A stretch of DNA of 64,000 nt from Enoplosus armatus (Eukaryota > Chordata > Actinopteri > Centrarchiformes > Enoplosidae), in NCBI RefSeq assembly GCF_043641665.1, contig NC_092183.1, forward strand, positions 11,263,001 through 11,327,000, read 5' to 3'. Each line of letters begins with the position of its first letter. Positions within the stretch are counted from its first letter, which is position 1. Below are positions 1 through 22,500 of the stretch, in pieces. The notes below the pieces were generated by a model. That model made no database searches. It saw only the letters and a list, made by a program, of their open reading frames with translations, and had not been told where the DNA came from. The translations under genes and the position numbers were made by a program.

Positions 1-182
1 CAGGATTACAACAAGAAGACATTTCTTCTCATATTGTAGCAGAACTACATTTTGTGACAACAGCTCTAATTGTGGATTATAGCCTCAAGTCAGAGGTAAT
101 GTGTAAACATAGTGTATAACCTGAAAAGGAGCAATATAATAGTCTGATTAAAACATGAATGGAAAAATGACCTTCCCCACTA

Positions 183-9783
<9,601 letters not shown>

Positions 9784-9788
9784 TCAGT

Positions 9789-12580
9789 CTGGGGGTGTTA
9801 GGGACAGATGATAGATGGATTCCAGATACTTCAAGCTTGATGGATCCCCACAATATCTAGATGAAAAGTGCTTTGTTATTGTCTTTTGCACATAATGTTA
9901 CATCTTGCTGGTGAGTCCAAAACCTTAACTAGAGACCTGATTATTCTCTAGGTAGCTGGTGCATGCTAGATGTCTCTTCTCGTGTAGACAAGACCCAAAT
10001 TCAGTACCACAAGTAGTCTGGTGAAAGGTGGCAGCAGTTTTTAGGGGCCCACAAAAGTTCCAATACGATTATTTTATCCAGAATTGGAGCCCAGAATTTG
10101 GAGCTGTACTCAGTATTGCAAGCAGGTTATAAAAGGAGTTATTTCCTTCAGGCCTAAAAAGTGTCTTTATGCATCATCTTCACCTCCTCTTCTGGTACTG
10201 TGTGGGCAGATTCTTATTAAATCAACCTTTTACTGAACCAGCTGTTGTTAACGCAACCTTTGAGGTGTTTAGGACAAAGACTGTCTGAGCAACACAAGGA
10301 ACCTCAGAAAGGATCGAAATAAATGAAACTAAGTGGAAAGAAATCTAACATTTGGTTTAGTCAGGGAACTTGCAGCTACAGGTTTAAACATGTGTTGGTA
10401 AAGCATCTACAGTACATGTTTAAAAATAAAATTTCCACTTGATGATGATGTCTTTCTCTGCTCCAAAGGTGTTATTTGATGCTGTAGTCAGGCTGCAGGG
10501 ATGCACTTCTAATATCTCACTGTATTTCCTTCACGCGCAGATAGTCAGAATATCAGTGAGTCTTATTAATACTACCCAGGGCAGGGGTATCCATAGAAAC
10601 AGCCCTCTGTGTGGCTGATCCTGCTCTTACATGTGTAGATGCATCATGGGACAGCAGCGGGCGGACGGTTGGCTCTCCTCTCTCTCTCTCTTTCTGCACG
10701 CTCCGCTGTGTTTGCTATAAGTCTGTAATCCTCATCGACCAGCCAAAGCCTTCGATAGTGAGGCGGGAGAAAGGAGGTGGGGTTATGCGAGTTAAATTCA
10801 ATGAGACTCTGTCGGCTCCTCCTCTTCTTCCATGACACCAGAGAGAGAGTCTCAGTCAGTCAGTCAGACAAGTTCATTCAGTGTGAGATCCACAGTTGGA
10901 CAGCGGTCAAATCCTGGAACTGTGGCACTCTGTGTATGTGCATGGGCATACGTGTGCTTGCGTTTAATCCCTCAGTAATCTGCTTCCTGTTGCCTTCTCA
11001 TGAATGTAGGGATTTCAGCATCAGGTCGTGCTCACTGTGGAAAGATACTGCTGTGAGCTGCGTCGCTCATCACATCTGCTGCCGCCGCCGCTGCTGGTGG
11101 GGAGGAAAAGAGGAGATGGGGAGAACAGAATAGAGAGACACACGGAAGACAAAGATGAAAGTTCCACAGCAACAGAGCCAGTGTGTTAGCAGGGTCTGCG
11201 TCGCAAGAGAGTTACCATTACATAACACTGAATGGCAGTGTAACCTAATCTACATCAGCAACTTAATATGCTTAGAGAGGATAATCACATAAATTCAATG
11301 ATGCTTTAATATCGGCTATATGACCCTGTTCACATTTCAGAGCAGAGAGACAATTCGACAGGACGGAAGGGATTATCATGGCAGCATTCTTTTTTTTCAA
11401 TGGAAAAGTCTGCTCTTCTTGTTGCATCACACATTATAACTTTATTCTGTCTAATGTAAAGTTAAGCAAATTAAAAGTGAATCAATCTACCTGACATTTT
11501 ACCCCTTGAAAGTCATATAGTGATAGAAAACAAAAGCATTGACTGTCTCGCACCCCTAGATCCCTGGGCTGCAAGAACTCAAACAATCCATCAATCCATA
11601 AAACAAATCTCTTTGCTGTCAAAGGCCTGAGGGCAGGCAGAGTATTACCTCCCTCCCTCCCTTTCTTTCAAGATGTGGGGGATGTGCACTCAATAACGGG
11701 ACTACAACTGCTCTTTAACAGCCTTGAAAATACTTACAAACACACACTCCGTGTTCATGTTACCCTCAGTCAGGGCTGACTGTCAAAGGCTGTAAGAGTG
11801 TAAGGTGAGAACAGAGAGACTGAGAGAGAGGGAGCGTTGACAGTGTTGCTGGGTGGGAGGTGCAGCACTGGGCTAACTTAATATATAATGCATAAGCACT
11901 GGAGATGGCGCTTGACGTTCTCTCTGTGCGTTCATTCTCCATGCTTCTTCAGGTTATGCAACCAGAATACATATTATAAATAAGAATCATTAGCAGTTTC
12001 TTGATGCAGTGCAGTAAAATGTCTAAATTTGCAATTATGAAGTCCATTGTCAACATCCTTGGAAATATCACACTTGGCTTAAAATATCCATTAACTTCGG
12101 CTAAGTGGGAAATTAAACTATACTCTACATGGAGCCAATATGATGTTAACAAATGTGCAGGTGATGGTAGATGGGAGCAGACGAGGGTACATCCTGTTGT
12201 ACTCTGGCTTTGTGCAGCTGCCTCTGTGTCCCTGACTCTGTTTTCTCTCTCTCTCTCTTTTTACTCTATTTACTTCCTAACAGGCTTTAAGTTCAGGTGG
12301 GAAATGCTGCATCCTCTCTGCACACATGCTTCATGCAGCTGCCTTTGTGTGTCTACATAGACTCCAGAAACGCCCCTCCGACAGAACAAAAACAGTGAGA
12401 TCGAAGTGCATCTAATAAAAAAGAAAAAGTATACCAACGACAAACAGGCCTGTGCTTCTTTTCCCTCCTCAGCAAAGCTTCGCGTTATCTTATCTATCTC
12501 AGTATGCGCTCAGTGAGCAATAACAAGAGGAAGAAGACAGAGAAATACACGCAAAGATAACAGCAAGCATCAGTACTCAC
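9789..12580 (-). other. mapk4 intron 1, no gene seen
   Basis: This is the intron between the inferred non-coding exon and the ATG exon. I see no coding-like frame, RNA gene or clear transposon. A CpG-containing stretch at about 10650-11110 with short purine- or pyrimidine-rich runs is the only compositional feature. Confidence 0.5.
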
Positions 12581-12900
12581 GCAGCCGCAGCCTGTCGTCC
12601 AGAAACAAAGATCCGGGGAACAGATGTGAGAGATACGGGTCCTTGGAAGCAAAGAAAGTGAAACACGACCGCATCTCTCTTCTTTTGTGTGATTCAGATG
12701 ATACCGGTGGGGGGGGGGGGGGGGGGGGGGGCAGCCGGTACAGGTCGGCACCGGGGGCGAGCAGCCGAGATGAGATAAGCCGGAGGCTGCTAGAGAGCCG
12801 GTTATTGTGGGCGACTGGCAGCTCTCTGAGAGAAGGAGGAGAGGAGCGATCACCCCGATTCAGACACATCTACCAGACCCGAGCCGAGTGGCTTCACACA
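12581..12900 (-). other. mapk4: Probable non-coding first exon and promoter region of mapk4
   Basis: On the minus strand a consensus donor (GTGAGTACT) begins at 12580. The mapk4 coding exon has a pyrimidine-rich acceptor only 11 bases before its ATG, so an upstream non-coding exon is required. This GC-rich block is the only good candidate seen. Its upper limit is a guess. It contains a run of 23 G (C on the transcript strand) at 12709-12731 and lies against a long CT microsatellite. The assignment is inferred from splice logic, not from transcript data. Confidence 0.5.
12709..12731. repeat. G23 homopolymer
   Basis: Twenty-three consecutive G on the plus strand, inside the inferred mapk4 first exon. 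The length may be an assembly estimate. Confidence 0.95.
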
Positions 12901-12937
12901 CACTCTCTCACACACACTGCGCCATGGATGATTAAGT

Positions 12938-12939
12938 AC

Positions 12940-12988
<49 letters not shown>

Positions 12989-13106
12989 TGTCTCTCTCTC
13001 TCTCTGTCTCTCTCTCTGTCTCTCTCTCTCTCTCTGTCTCTCTCTGTCTCTCTCTCTCTGTCTCTCTCTCTCTGTCTCTCTCTGTCTCTCTCTCTCTCTG
13101 TCTCTC

Positions 13107-13154
<48 letters not shown>

Positions 13155-13162
13155 TCTGTCTC
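12938..13162. repeat. (CT)n microsatellite with GTCT interruptions
   Basis: About 225 bases of CT dinucleotide with TCTGTCTC interruptions at irregular spacing, ending just before a MITE insertion. Long Ser/Leu and Arg/Glu frames through it are artefacts. Confidence 0.98.
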
Positions 13163-13177
13163 GAGGACTCCCAGCAG

Positions 13178-13552
13178 CAGCGGTGGAGGTACTCAGATCT
13201 TTTACTTCAGTAAAAGCAGCAAAAAAAAGCAAATACTCTGTTACAGGTAAAAGTCCAGCATTCACATTCTTACTTAACTAAAAGTACAAAAGTATCAGTA
13301 TCAAAATATAATTAAAGTACCAAAAGGTGGAGCTACTTTCAACTACTTCATGTACTGCTGGGTAGCTTTTAGTAATAAATGGTTATTTATTTACATTTTG
13401 TAGTAACAATCTGAATCTGCCAAGTAACCATTAATTAGTTATCAGATAAATGTAGTGGAGTAGAAGTATAAAGTAGCATAACATGGAAATATTCAAAGTA
13501 CAAGTACCTCAAAATTGTACTAGTTAATGTATTCAGTTAGATTCCACCACTG
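13178..13552. mobile_element. Non-autonomous hAT-like element (MITE), 375 bp
   Basis: The ends are CAGCGGTGGA and TCCACCACTG, which are inverted with one mismatch. The element is flanked by a perfect 8-bp duplication, CCCAGCAG, at 13170-13177 and 13553-13560. Eight-bp target duplications and CAG-type termini are hallmarks of hAT transposons. The interior, rich in AAGTAC and AAAGTAC words, resembles a very abundant percomorph repeat. It has no transposase and was mobilised in trans. Confidence 0.85.
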
Positions 13553-13905
13553 CCCAGCAGCACTCTGACCTCAGTTAAACCTGGGTCGGTTTTGCAGGGA
13601 TGCTGGAATTGCTGGTCTCCAATTTGAGGACAGCCTCCAGCTTATTCCAGTTTGATTATTACTGCAGTCATCTACCATCCTGACATCAGGATTCAGGATT
13701 AGTGTGTTTGAGATTTCCCTAGACAGGAATCTAGAGAGGAGCCTTTGTTCATGAGTGAATGAATAGTTTTACAGCAGCAAGGATGCCACCGCATGTCAAG
13801 GACCCCCAATGAGGAATAATCGTTTGTTCCAGTAAAAGAGATCTGAAGAAAGTCTACACTGTAGGGAGATACAGGAAGGGAAAATGAAATGTAATGTAGA
13901 AGCTT

Positions 13906-13951
13906 GTAGAAGCATGTCATCTCGGTGAAAGTAGAGATGACATGCTTCTAC
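13906..13951. repeat. Perfect 18-bp inverted repeat with a 10-nt loop
   Basis: GTAGAAGCATGTCATCTC at 13906-13923 is followed by a 10-base spacer and its exact reverse complement at 13934-13951. It would fold as a short hairpin on either strand. It lies in intergenic DNA and its function is unknown. Confidence 0.9.
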
Positions 13952-16900
13952 TTGAAAACAGGAGCCTGATTTCACCAGAAATGACCGTGTGTGGTAAAAT
14001 ATGCCGTGTTTGTGATTTCTTAACTTTCCCACCACTTCTGCAAACCCCCGAAAACAGTGTGAACTTGATGCACTGTGTGGGATGGAGGCCCTCATAAAGA
14101 TGGAAAGAGCACAGCAGGAGCATCGCAAAAACAAAAGTTTCTCAGATGTTTGCAAAGTCTTGTGGCTCTAATGTATTATTAGTCTGTTGACCTACAAAGT
14201 CCCATAGCCTGTGGTTAGTAGAGGGTGGTTAGGGTTCTTATGAGAGTCAGTGCAGAGAGAGAAAGAAACAGAGGGCAGGTCATGGTGAATGGAATAATGA
14301 TTATACAGAGGTGCGGCAGGATTAACAGAGAGGCTGGAGAGAGAACAGAGACCCGAGAGCCACCAAATGTAATGAACCCAGTGTAAAGCGACACACACTG
14401 ATCTTATGGCTCCATCAATGAGAAGAGTAGAGGTGAAAATGAAACACATAATGGGAGACGCCTACGGGAACTGGAATCCACGGCATCCTGCGACCTTGAC
14501 AGTAGTGTTAAAGGTGTCTCTCTCATCTCCCACCAACCCCCAGAGGTCACAGGCTTTTTTCTTTATTTCATCGGACACTTCTGGTTGAATTTTTTTGAAG
14601 AGTGTGATGCAGAAATCTGATGAATCATTTGCTTAATGCAAGCCATTAGATGACGGATCAGTGGTTCCTTTGTGATTACAGAGGGGAGGCTGTAATTAGA
14701 GAGCTGGTGCGGTTGGAAAAATGAAAGTGACAGAGAAATGCTCATCCCTTTCCCAAACAACAAGTCCTGCACCGCCTGTTAGACGCACCTAAAGTGCTCA
14801 AAGAGACTTTTAGCTTTAGATCTTCCTGTATCTGCTGCTTCTCCTGTGTGTTGGCAAGATAGGACGGAGCTACAAATGGAACGTAGTGAAGAGGAAATTG
14901 TCAAATACTTTTGTTGTTTTTGCGTCAGAGCAAAGTCTTTTTCCAGATGTTTTTATTCGGTAGCAGAGAAGCTGTCAGAAAATGTAATGAAGGCCATTTT
15001 GCAATAAAAGATATAATCTTTTCTGTGCTTTTCAAAATAGCTCAGTGCTCTTAAAATGACATACCACTGGCTTATAGCTATTTCATCATCATCAATGAGC
15101 TCACATCAAAATATCACAGTAGACTCATCACTCAGTCTTCAGTCTCTACGTCAGTGTTTTGATGTTGTGATATGCTTCTGTCATGAATGGGACAAACAGT
15201 GGTGCAGTTCAAAAGTGTATCCACAAGCACAAAGGCTGACACAGCTTCTGAAACATCACAACCTGCCGTTATTCACAAGAGAAAGATGAGAAGGCAGGAA
15301 ATAAAACTGTCCTCTGATGTGCCAGCTAAAGGTACAAAAATAACCTCTTGTTAACAAATTCTGAGTCTTTTGGGACATCTGCGATTTAAATTCCTGAAGC
15401 CATTTCAGGAACACAGGTTATCGTGTAAGTACTACAAATGCAATAGTAGCTGGGGGATGAGGGAAAGTCATTAGGCGCTAAAGGCGAGCCAAAACCTAGA
15501 TGAAATCCCTGGCACCTTGTAAATAATACTGCTCACAAGAAACACTACAAAAGTAAACCAGAAAAAAGAGAAATGTGCATACAGAAAAAGAGGAAAGGAA
15601 AGAGACGGAGAAGAAGATGAATGGTAGAAAAGAGCAGTCAGGCTACTTGGTTATCTCCTGTAAAGACTTAAACTGTAAAGGTTAAGTTTAGAACATTACA
15701 GAATATATGGATAATTCTATGATATGCTGCTGCTCAATTGCTTCTTTTGATTCTTTGTTCTCTGTGTCTGTTTCTGTTCCTCTTCTGTATTCTGCCCCCT
15801 CTAATTAACACTGATAGCATCTGACAAATGGAGACATCACAGTGTCGGTGGTGGGTGGATATTTACAGAAACACACACACACACACACACACAGGCACGT
15901 ATGTCGTCAGCAGCACCTGCTCCTGGTCGTGACAATGTGTGGTCATTATTTATGAGTCTGGCCTGAGAAGAAAGGTAAAGTAGAGAAATTCAAATAAAAC
16001 CATGACACCGTACTGGTTCCCCTTTTTGTTTGGATTATTGTTTCATAAAAAGGAGAAAGAAAATTCCTCTTTTTTTTCATCATATCTATACGAAAGCAAA
16101 CATTCCCTATTATCTACCATGTGATACAGTTCAAAAGCAAACTGTCTGTGGTGATCAGGGTTCTTGTTTGATGTAAAAGCTGGCAGATATGTAACAAAAG
16201 AAAGCAAATCCAGAAAATGCATTTAGTATTAGATATGTTACGAGAGTCATGGAGGAATTCACCCAACAGGAGTCCAGAAACTGCCTGCCTGCCCTTCTGC
16301 TGATCTGCCTTCAGCACAGAGTGAGCAGCACTCCTCCTCAAATTACCTCCCTCCAACAGATCCCTGTCTAAGTAGGAAAGGAGATAAATAAATTAGAGGT
16401 CATGCTGAAATTTCTCTGTGACAACATCTGGCTTAGAATGTTTTTTTTTCCAGAGAGGTGACGGCCCAAAGAAGTGAGAGACAGACAGACGAGGGCACAT
16501 CTGTAGGTGTGCAAAGATGACTCATGAGGGAATAGCACATGCTACAAGGCCAAATCATACGCACAAGCAGTTCCCCAGTGAATTCAACACTTTTCACTTC
16601 TTTGTTTTTACCTTTAAGGAGACAGAAAGTGAAGACTGAATACAGTGGTTGTTATAAAACAGGGAAGAAAATCTGACCTCACACTGTCCCAGTCTACTAT
16701 TTTCCCTGAAGGTCTACAAATCCAATATTTAAAAGGTGCACCCCATTGATTTTACATATGAAGCTTAATCTACTCGTCACAAGGAGTACTGCTAAGCCTG
16801 TTGTATAATGTTTAAATGTGCATCCAGCATTATGGGAAATATAGGATCCAGTGTTTTGGGAGCTTGACCAATACTAGTGATCTGTGAATTCCCCAACTGG

Positions 16901-17747
16901 AATATCACTGGAATACCCCAATAATCAAAGACTCTGACGAGCTTGCTTTACTCTATCATTTTTTGACAATCTTATTTATATCTTTCCAGTTATATAACGA
17001 ACCAAATAAACATCAAAACATAGCATCACATCCATGCCCATAACCCACCCAGATTAAATTAAAAGTAATTAGAGCAAACAAACAAAAAAACATCTCCCTG
17101 TTTGTGGTGGGATACCTCCATTTATTGTCAAAGCCTTCTCCAGGCTGGCCTGTCAAGCTGCTAATGTTTGAGAACAGAATATAATGATCAGTGTAAATCT
17201 TCTTGGTTTCTGCTCTTGCATAATTTACTGATCATTTGCTTCAGAAGACAGCTGCTCTGTGCTATTGACAGCATTACTGAGAAAGAGCACTATCTTACTT
17301 GCCGCACCGCCTGATGTCAAGGGTTAACTCTGGAGATACCACAGAGCAGAAAAACAAGAGCACGGGACAGAAAGCCCGCTGGGTGGTCTTGGTAGGAGAT
17401 AGAGATGCAAATACACCTCGGATGTAAAACAGAAACAGGCAGAGAGAGAGATGCGCGACAAAGAGAGGAAAGGTGAGCCGAGAAACAGACGCAAGCACAC
17501 AGAGATAAACAGCCATGAGAGTGAAAGAGAGACAGACAGTTTGAGGAAGGAGGGAGGAAAACAGGTCTAAGAGCCGACAAGGTTATCGAGCCGTGCGTGT
17601 GCCAACAGTTCTCTCTGAAAAGGACCGGCCTGTCTAAATGTCAACAGAGCCCGGAGCAGCGAGGATATGCACTGAATACGATATGCAGTGGGGAGATATG
17701 AGAGGGACACAGACTGAGACGGGGCAGCAGGGTCATTTACATCAGCA

Positions 17748-17751
<4 letters not shown>

Positions 17752-17794
<43 letters not shown>
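17752..17794. repeat. (CA)n microsatellite
   Basis: About 21 CA units in intergenic DNA. Confidence 0.97.
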
Positions 17795-17796
<2 letters not shown>

Positions 17797-19586
17797 TGTT
17801 AATCACATGTAGAGCAATTCATTGAAACTTACATGAAAGTGTTGATAAAAAATTGTTGATAAAGAGAGAAAATAAAGAGTCTCTTCAAGCTCTAAAACAT
17901 CTGGAAATCATATTCATACCATTTAAAAAAAAAACAGACTTCCTGCATTCTTTAATATATAAATATAATAACTGAATGACAAAATATGAACTGAAAATAT
18001 CTTCTACTACCCCTATAGAGAGAACGTCCCTGCGCCACCACATCTGCTGGTTTAGACTTTAGAGAGCAGGTTCTCTAACACCACCTGCAGGATTTTCTTT
18101 GTTACTGCAACTAAGCGTGCAACAGAAACAAATGTGATAATGCATGTTAAAGGGTTGCAGTTGATGCTAATGGATATTTGTTTATTACAGGGGTTGGGGC
18201 TGGCAAAGGGGGAGAAACTGAAGTTGAAGCATAGCTGGTTTGAATGAATCGTTAATAAAAAAAAAAAGGTCAAGGGATAATTTGAGCTTTAATTTTAATC
18301 AGTTGTATACAGCCTCAACAATGGGTGACCTATCCTTTAATCTGTGCTCTGTGATGATTGAGGACTATGATACCCCATGGACATAGCTTTATATTTTCAT
18401 TTATCTTTTTCACAGTGACAAGGCTTATGTAAGATGAACACTCCCATCTCCTGTATGTGAGGCTCTATGGGCCTCTTTATCAGCAGAGTCAGAATGTAAG
18501 AAGGAGAGAGATAACCACCAAAAATAACTGGTGCTGGTGCTGGAAAATAACAAGCTAAAAAGGTGTTTTGGCACAAAAATTACCACAGGATTAGACATAA
18601 CTGTTTGTTGTTTCCCTCTAATTTCATAACAACACGCAACTGTCAGCATGTGTCCTATGTATAAAGATTACAAATTACAAAAAGTTAATAACACAGAAGA
18701 CAAGGCGATACAATGATGAGATAAAACTGCACCAAACTCCAAATTATTGGGAAATTTTTTAATTTAGAAACATAATAAACACAACCAAAGTCAAACTATG
18801 CTGAACTGTAATACAGTTAACTGACCATAAAATTCTATATATGTATATATATACCTAAATACTCTAAATAAGGCATTAAACTGCTGTCCTTTCATTCACA
18901 ATCACAAAAAGCTTAAAATATACTTAGAAGTTCTTCATTATAGTACATTCCAAAGAATGAGGTACTTTGATAGAGTATCTACATGATGCAGCAGAGTGAG
19001 GAGGCTCGCAAGATTTACCAATAGAAGCCTTAATGTCCAAAAAAGTTTTCTTTTCTCTCCTGTGATGTCATGGCGGCTGCACTAGGTTTACAGTCAGCAT
19101 TAGAAACTAAAAGATGCTTTAGAGAGTAAGACTTTCAGCAAACAAACTCCAACAGGGGTCAACATTTTCTATTATTTAATTACTTCAAAATGGTACCTTG
19201 TGCTATTGTCACATGTGTTAGCCCAAATGAAAGGCCATAGTTGGGCTGAGACAGTACAGGATCCTTACGGAAACTTTAACATAAAAATCTCCAAAGAAGG
19301 AAATTTAGACAACAACTCAAAATTGAAAGCCATGTCCACATTCAGCAAAAATGATTTAACAAGTCAGAGGAACGTTTATACTGAATTCCTCTGTGGAGGA
19401 ATGCTCTGCTATGATCCCCTTTAGACAAAACGTTTGCCACACGCGTACACTTTATATACCATTATTTAAATAAAACGTAGATTTGTACAAAGATCGGCCT
19501 GGATGCTTCTGTACACTGCTGAGTTAAGTGGTCAGCAAACCTAGTCGAGCAAAATGAGAAGGTGGTAGGTGGTTGCGGGAAGTGGT

Positions 19587-22500
19587 TCAGGCATAGAGGG
19601 GCTGGTAGCCATTCCTCCGGCTGCCAGTTTTACAGGTGATCACACATACGCTCAGCATCCCGAAGAACTGCAACAGGAAAGACAAAGCTAATCAGACACA
19701 AGCTCTTAAAATGTGTTTTCTTTTAGAACTTCACGTGTTATATGATGGGACGAGCTCAGGAACTTTCATTGCTATATTTGAATAGGTTATTCTTGCATCT
19801 GTACAAATGTTTTGCTGAAGCAGATATACAATACTGTACTGTAGTCTACAGGATAATCAGGTCATGGCATTCAGACAGTTTCCCCTTGTAAGGTATTCTC
19901 TGAGTTCAGATTTCTTACAAAGCACAACTGAATCAGTAAATCACACTGACCCTCTTCTGTTTCAAGGAGTAACCCTTAACAGAGCTATCATTGTACTTTT
20001 ACATGAGTAGATATGAAGACATGTCATCTTCTCTTTGAGTAATTTCATTCAACAGTACTCCACTGATTGACATGTATTATCTCAACTCAGCTCACAGCAT
20101 TGAGATAATAGGATAATAATAGATAGTGGGATGTGCAGTAATGCCCATTCACTGCTGTCTTTACCTTGATGATGGCGAAGCCCAGAATGACCAGCATGGC
20201 ATAACCCAACACATCCTGTAGGAGGCGATCCAGCTTGGGCTCACAACCCTGAAATACATGCGCAAGTACAGTGAGTGCACATATTGGACATGCACATCGG
20301 AAGTGTCTGCCTGAAGTGTAGCTCTTGCTTTATTGCCTCAGACGTGGGAGATAATTTGATTTTGCAGGCTTCATATATTTTGAGTCATAAAAGCAGTTAA
20401 AAGCACTTATAAAGCACTACCAAATGCACAGCTTGCAATCCCAAGCACAACAAAGACATAAACACATGTAACTGCATGTACACAGTGTTTATGTCTGTAT
20501 GACTCACATCTACGTTAAGCAGGTCTAGCTGGTCTAGTCGGCCAGTGCACTGTGTGGCGGTGCTGTTTTTACAGCAGGACAGAGGCACCGTGTTGTTGTG
20601 GCTGGTAAACCAGGTGGTGTTGGACCAGTTGGTGTAATTTCTGACACCACAGCACTGCAACTGCACAGAGACAAAGAAAGAACAGACAGGAGTTAATACA
20701 GAACTCAAGAGGAGTCAAAAAAAAAGTATCATCAGGTTATTCTGTGGTTATTTAGGAGTGTGTGAAGTCTTGTTTATTTTCTAACTTGCACACTTTCAGT
20801 CTACCTGCTTTATCTTCTACTTCTGTGAGCAATTTCCTGCATTTCCCAGAATGACTTTAAACTGACCCAGAGGTGTGAATTTGGTGCATTAAGAGCATGT
20901 AGGTGGAGAGCGCAGTACTCGTTTATGGACATTATTTTTATTTGTCCATGTTGTTGAAAACTTGCATTGACAAGAACATTTTGAAAAAGATGATGACCTA
21001 ACAGGTTGAGGCCCAGAAATTAGTCTCATTTAAATATCATCCAGGCTTAAAGGCAAGTTTATATAAAAAGTAGAAGGATTTTTATATAAAATTACAGTAA
21101 TATGAGTTCTATCAGCTCTGCCCAATATAATATATTGTCATCTGACCGGTTATCCACAGGAACAATACAAACCAAATATACAGTTTACTGTGTTTTAGAT
21201 GTTGCTGTTCTAAGATGGCTTTTTTTCTTAAAAGACAGACTGAGGAGTAAATTGAAAGAACCAGAGAGGGAAATGAAAGCAAGCATGCGAGAGAGAATGC
21301 AAGCAAAGCAGAAGAGGTTGAAAAGAATGAAAGTGCATGTGAGAAAACAAAGCTATTAATATACAGCAGAATATAACACCAACCTGAGTCTGCAGGTAGT
21401 CCACAGCTTTGGTCTCAGGGTCCTGTCCATCATACTTTGTGAAGACGTTGCTCATTGAGCGCTCCAGGTCTCCGCTTATCTGGACAGGCACAAGAAAAAG
21501 AAAAAAAAAGAAAAATTTTGGCAGCCACTTACTTTACTAATGAACTCTAAATTCCTGATATAGTTTACCGTCAGCAGCAAACACTGTGTGACAGAGAACA
21601 CGTATCTGAGACTCACCTTGCCTTGGTAGATGAAGCTAAACACTAATGCAGCCACTTCAGCTGCAAAGATCACCATGATGATCAGAAAGAACTGGAGAAG
21701 AAGAAAATGAGACAAGTTAAGAAGGCATTTAGTCAATAAAATAGACATAATATAGAGTGATAAAACAAAAGCTCAGGGGGAAACCAAAATTAAACATTTG
21801 TAACAGACATAATAAATGTTTGCAGTTGAAGCTGCATGTTCAGCTGCGGAGTCTGACAAACTAACAGGTGTTCGGGAACAGAGAGGATGACTGAAGCACA
21901 AATCATGGCCTACACCTCCTCTCTCCTGCCACACACACACACTTACAAAGCTAAGGCCAACTTTGGACTCCCGGATTGTGGCGCAGCATCCCACCAGGCC
22001 AAAAATGAACATCACCACGCTGACGCCGATGATGATAGCTGCTGGAATCAACGTGTACTTGTCCTGAATGAAGTTGTCAAAGTTGTCATAGCTCCTGATC
22101 ACATAGGCACCGACGTAGGCCAACGCCGCTCCTGCAGCCTGCGGGGAGGAGAAGACGTCAACATCATCATGTCACACATCAAGGAGTTCATTCACAATAG
22201 ACAAGTTAGCAATATGGTTATGGTGAGAATAAACATTTAACATGTCTGCACACAGATCAGAATGCTTTTATCATTACATAGATGTTCAATGAAGAGTAGA
22301 GAGTAAAAGTAAGGACATTTTATTTTTTTAAATCATTAGAAGACATTAGTCTTCTCATTTTTCTGTATGTTTAATGTAATTATTATTCCTAGAATAAACA
22401 AAAAATAAGGATCCTACTGAAATGAACACTACTGAACTGCTGACATTTTTTAATTTAACAGATCATTCTCCACTAAGTGCTAGGTACAGAGATAAGAGCT

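Larger units (their letters stand above)
13561..19586. other. Intergenic region mapk4 to tetraspanin, no gene seen
   Basis: About 6 kb between the 5' side of mapk4 and the 3' end of the tetraspanin gene. Beyond the hairpin at 13.9 kb it holds (CA)n at 15871-15893 and 17752-17794 and AT-rich sequence. The portion from about 18700 to 19586 is probably the tetraspanin 3' UTR, but I could not place its poly(A) signal. Confidence 0.5.

Noticed and set aside
12643..13281. Long plus-strand open frame (212 codons)
   Set aside because: It runs through a G homopolymer and a CT microsatellite (poly-Gly then Ser/Leu repeats) and overlaps the antisense mapk4 first exon; composition artefact.
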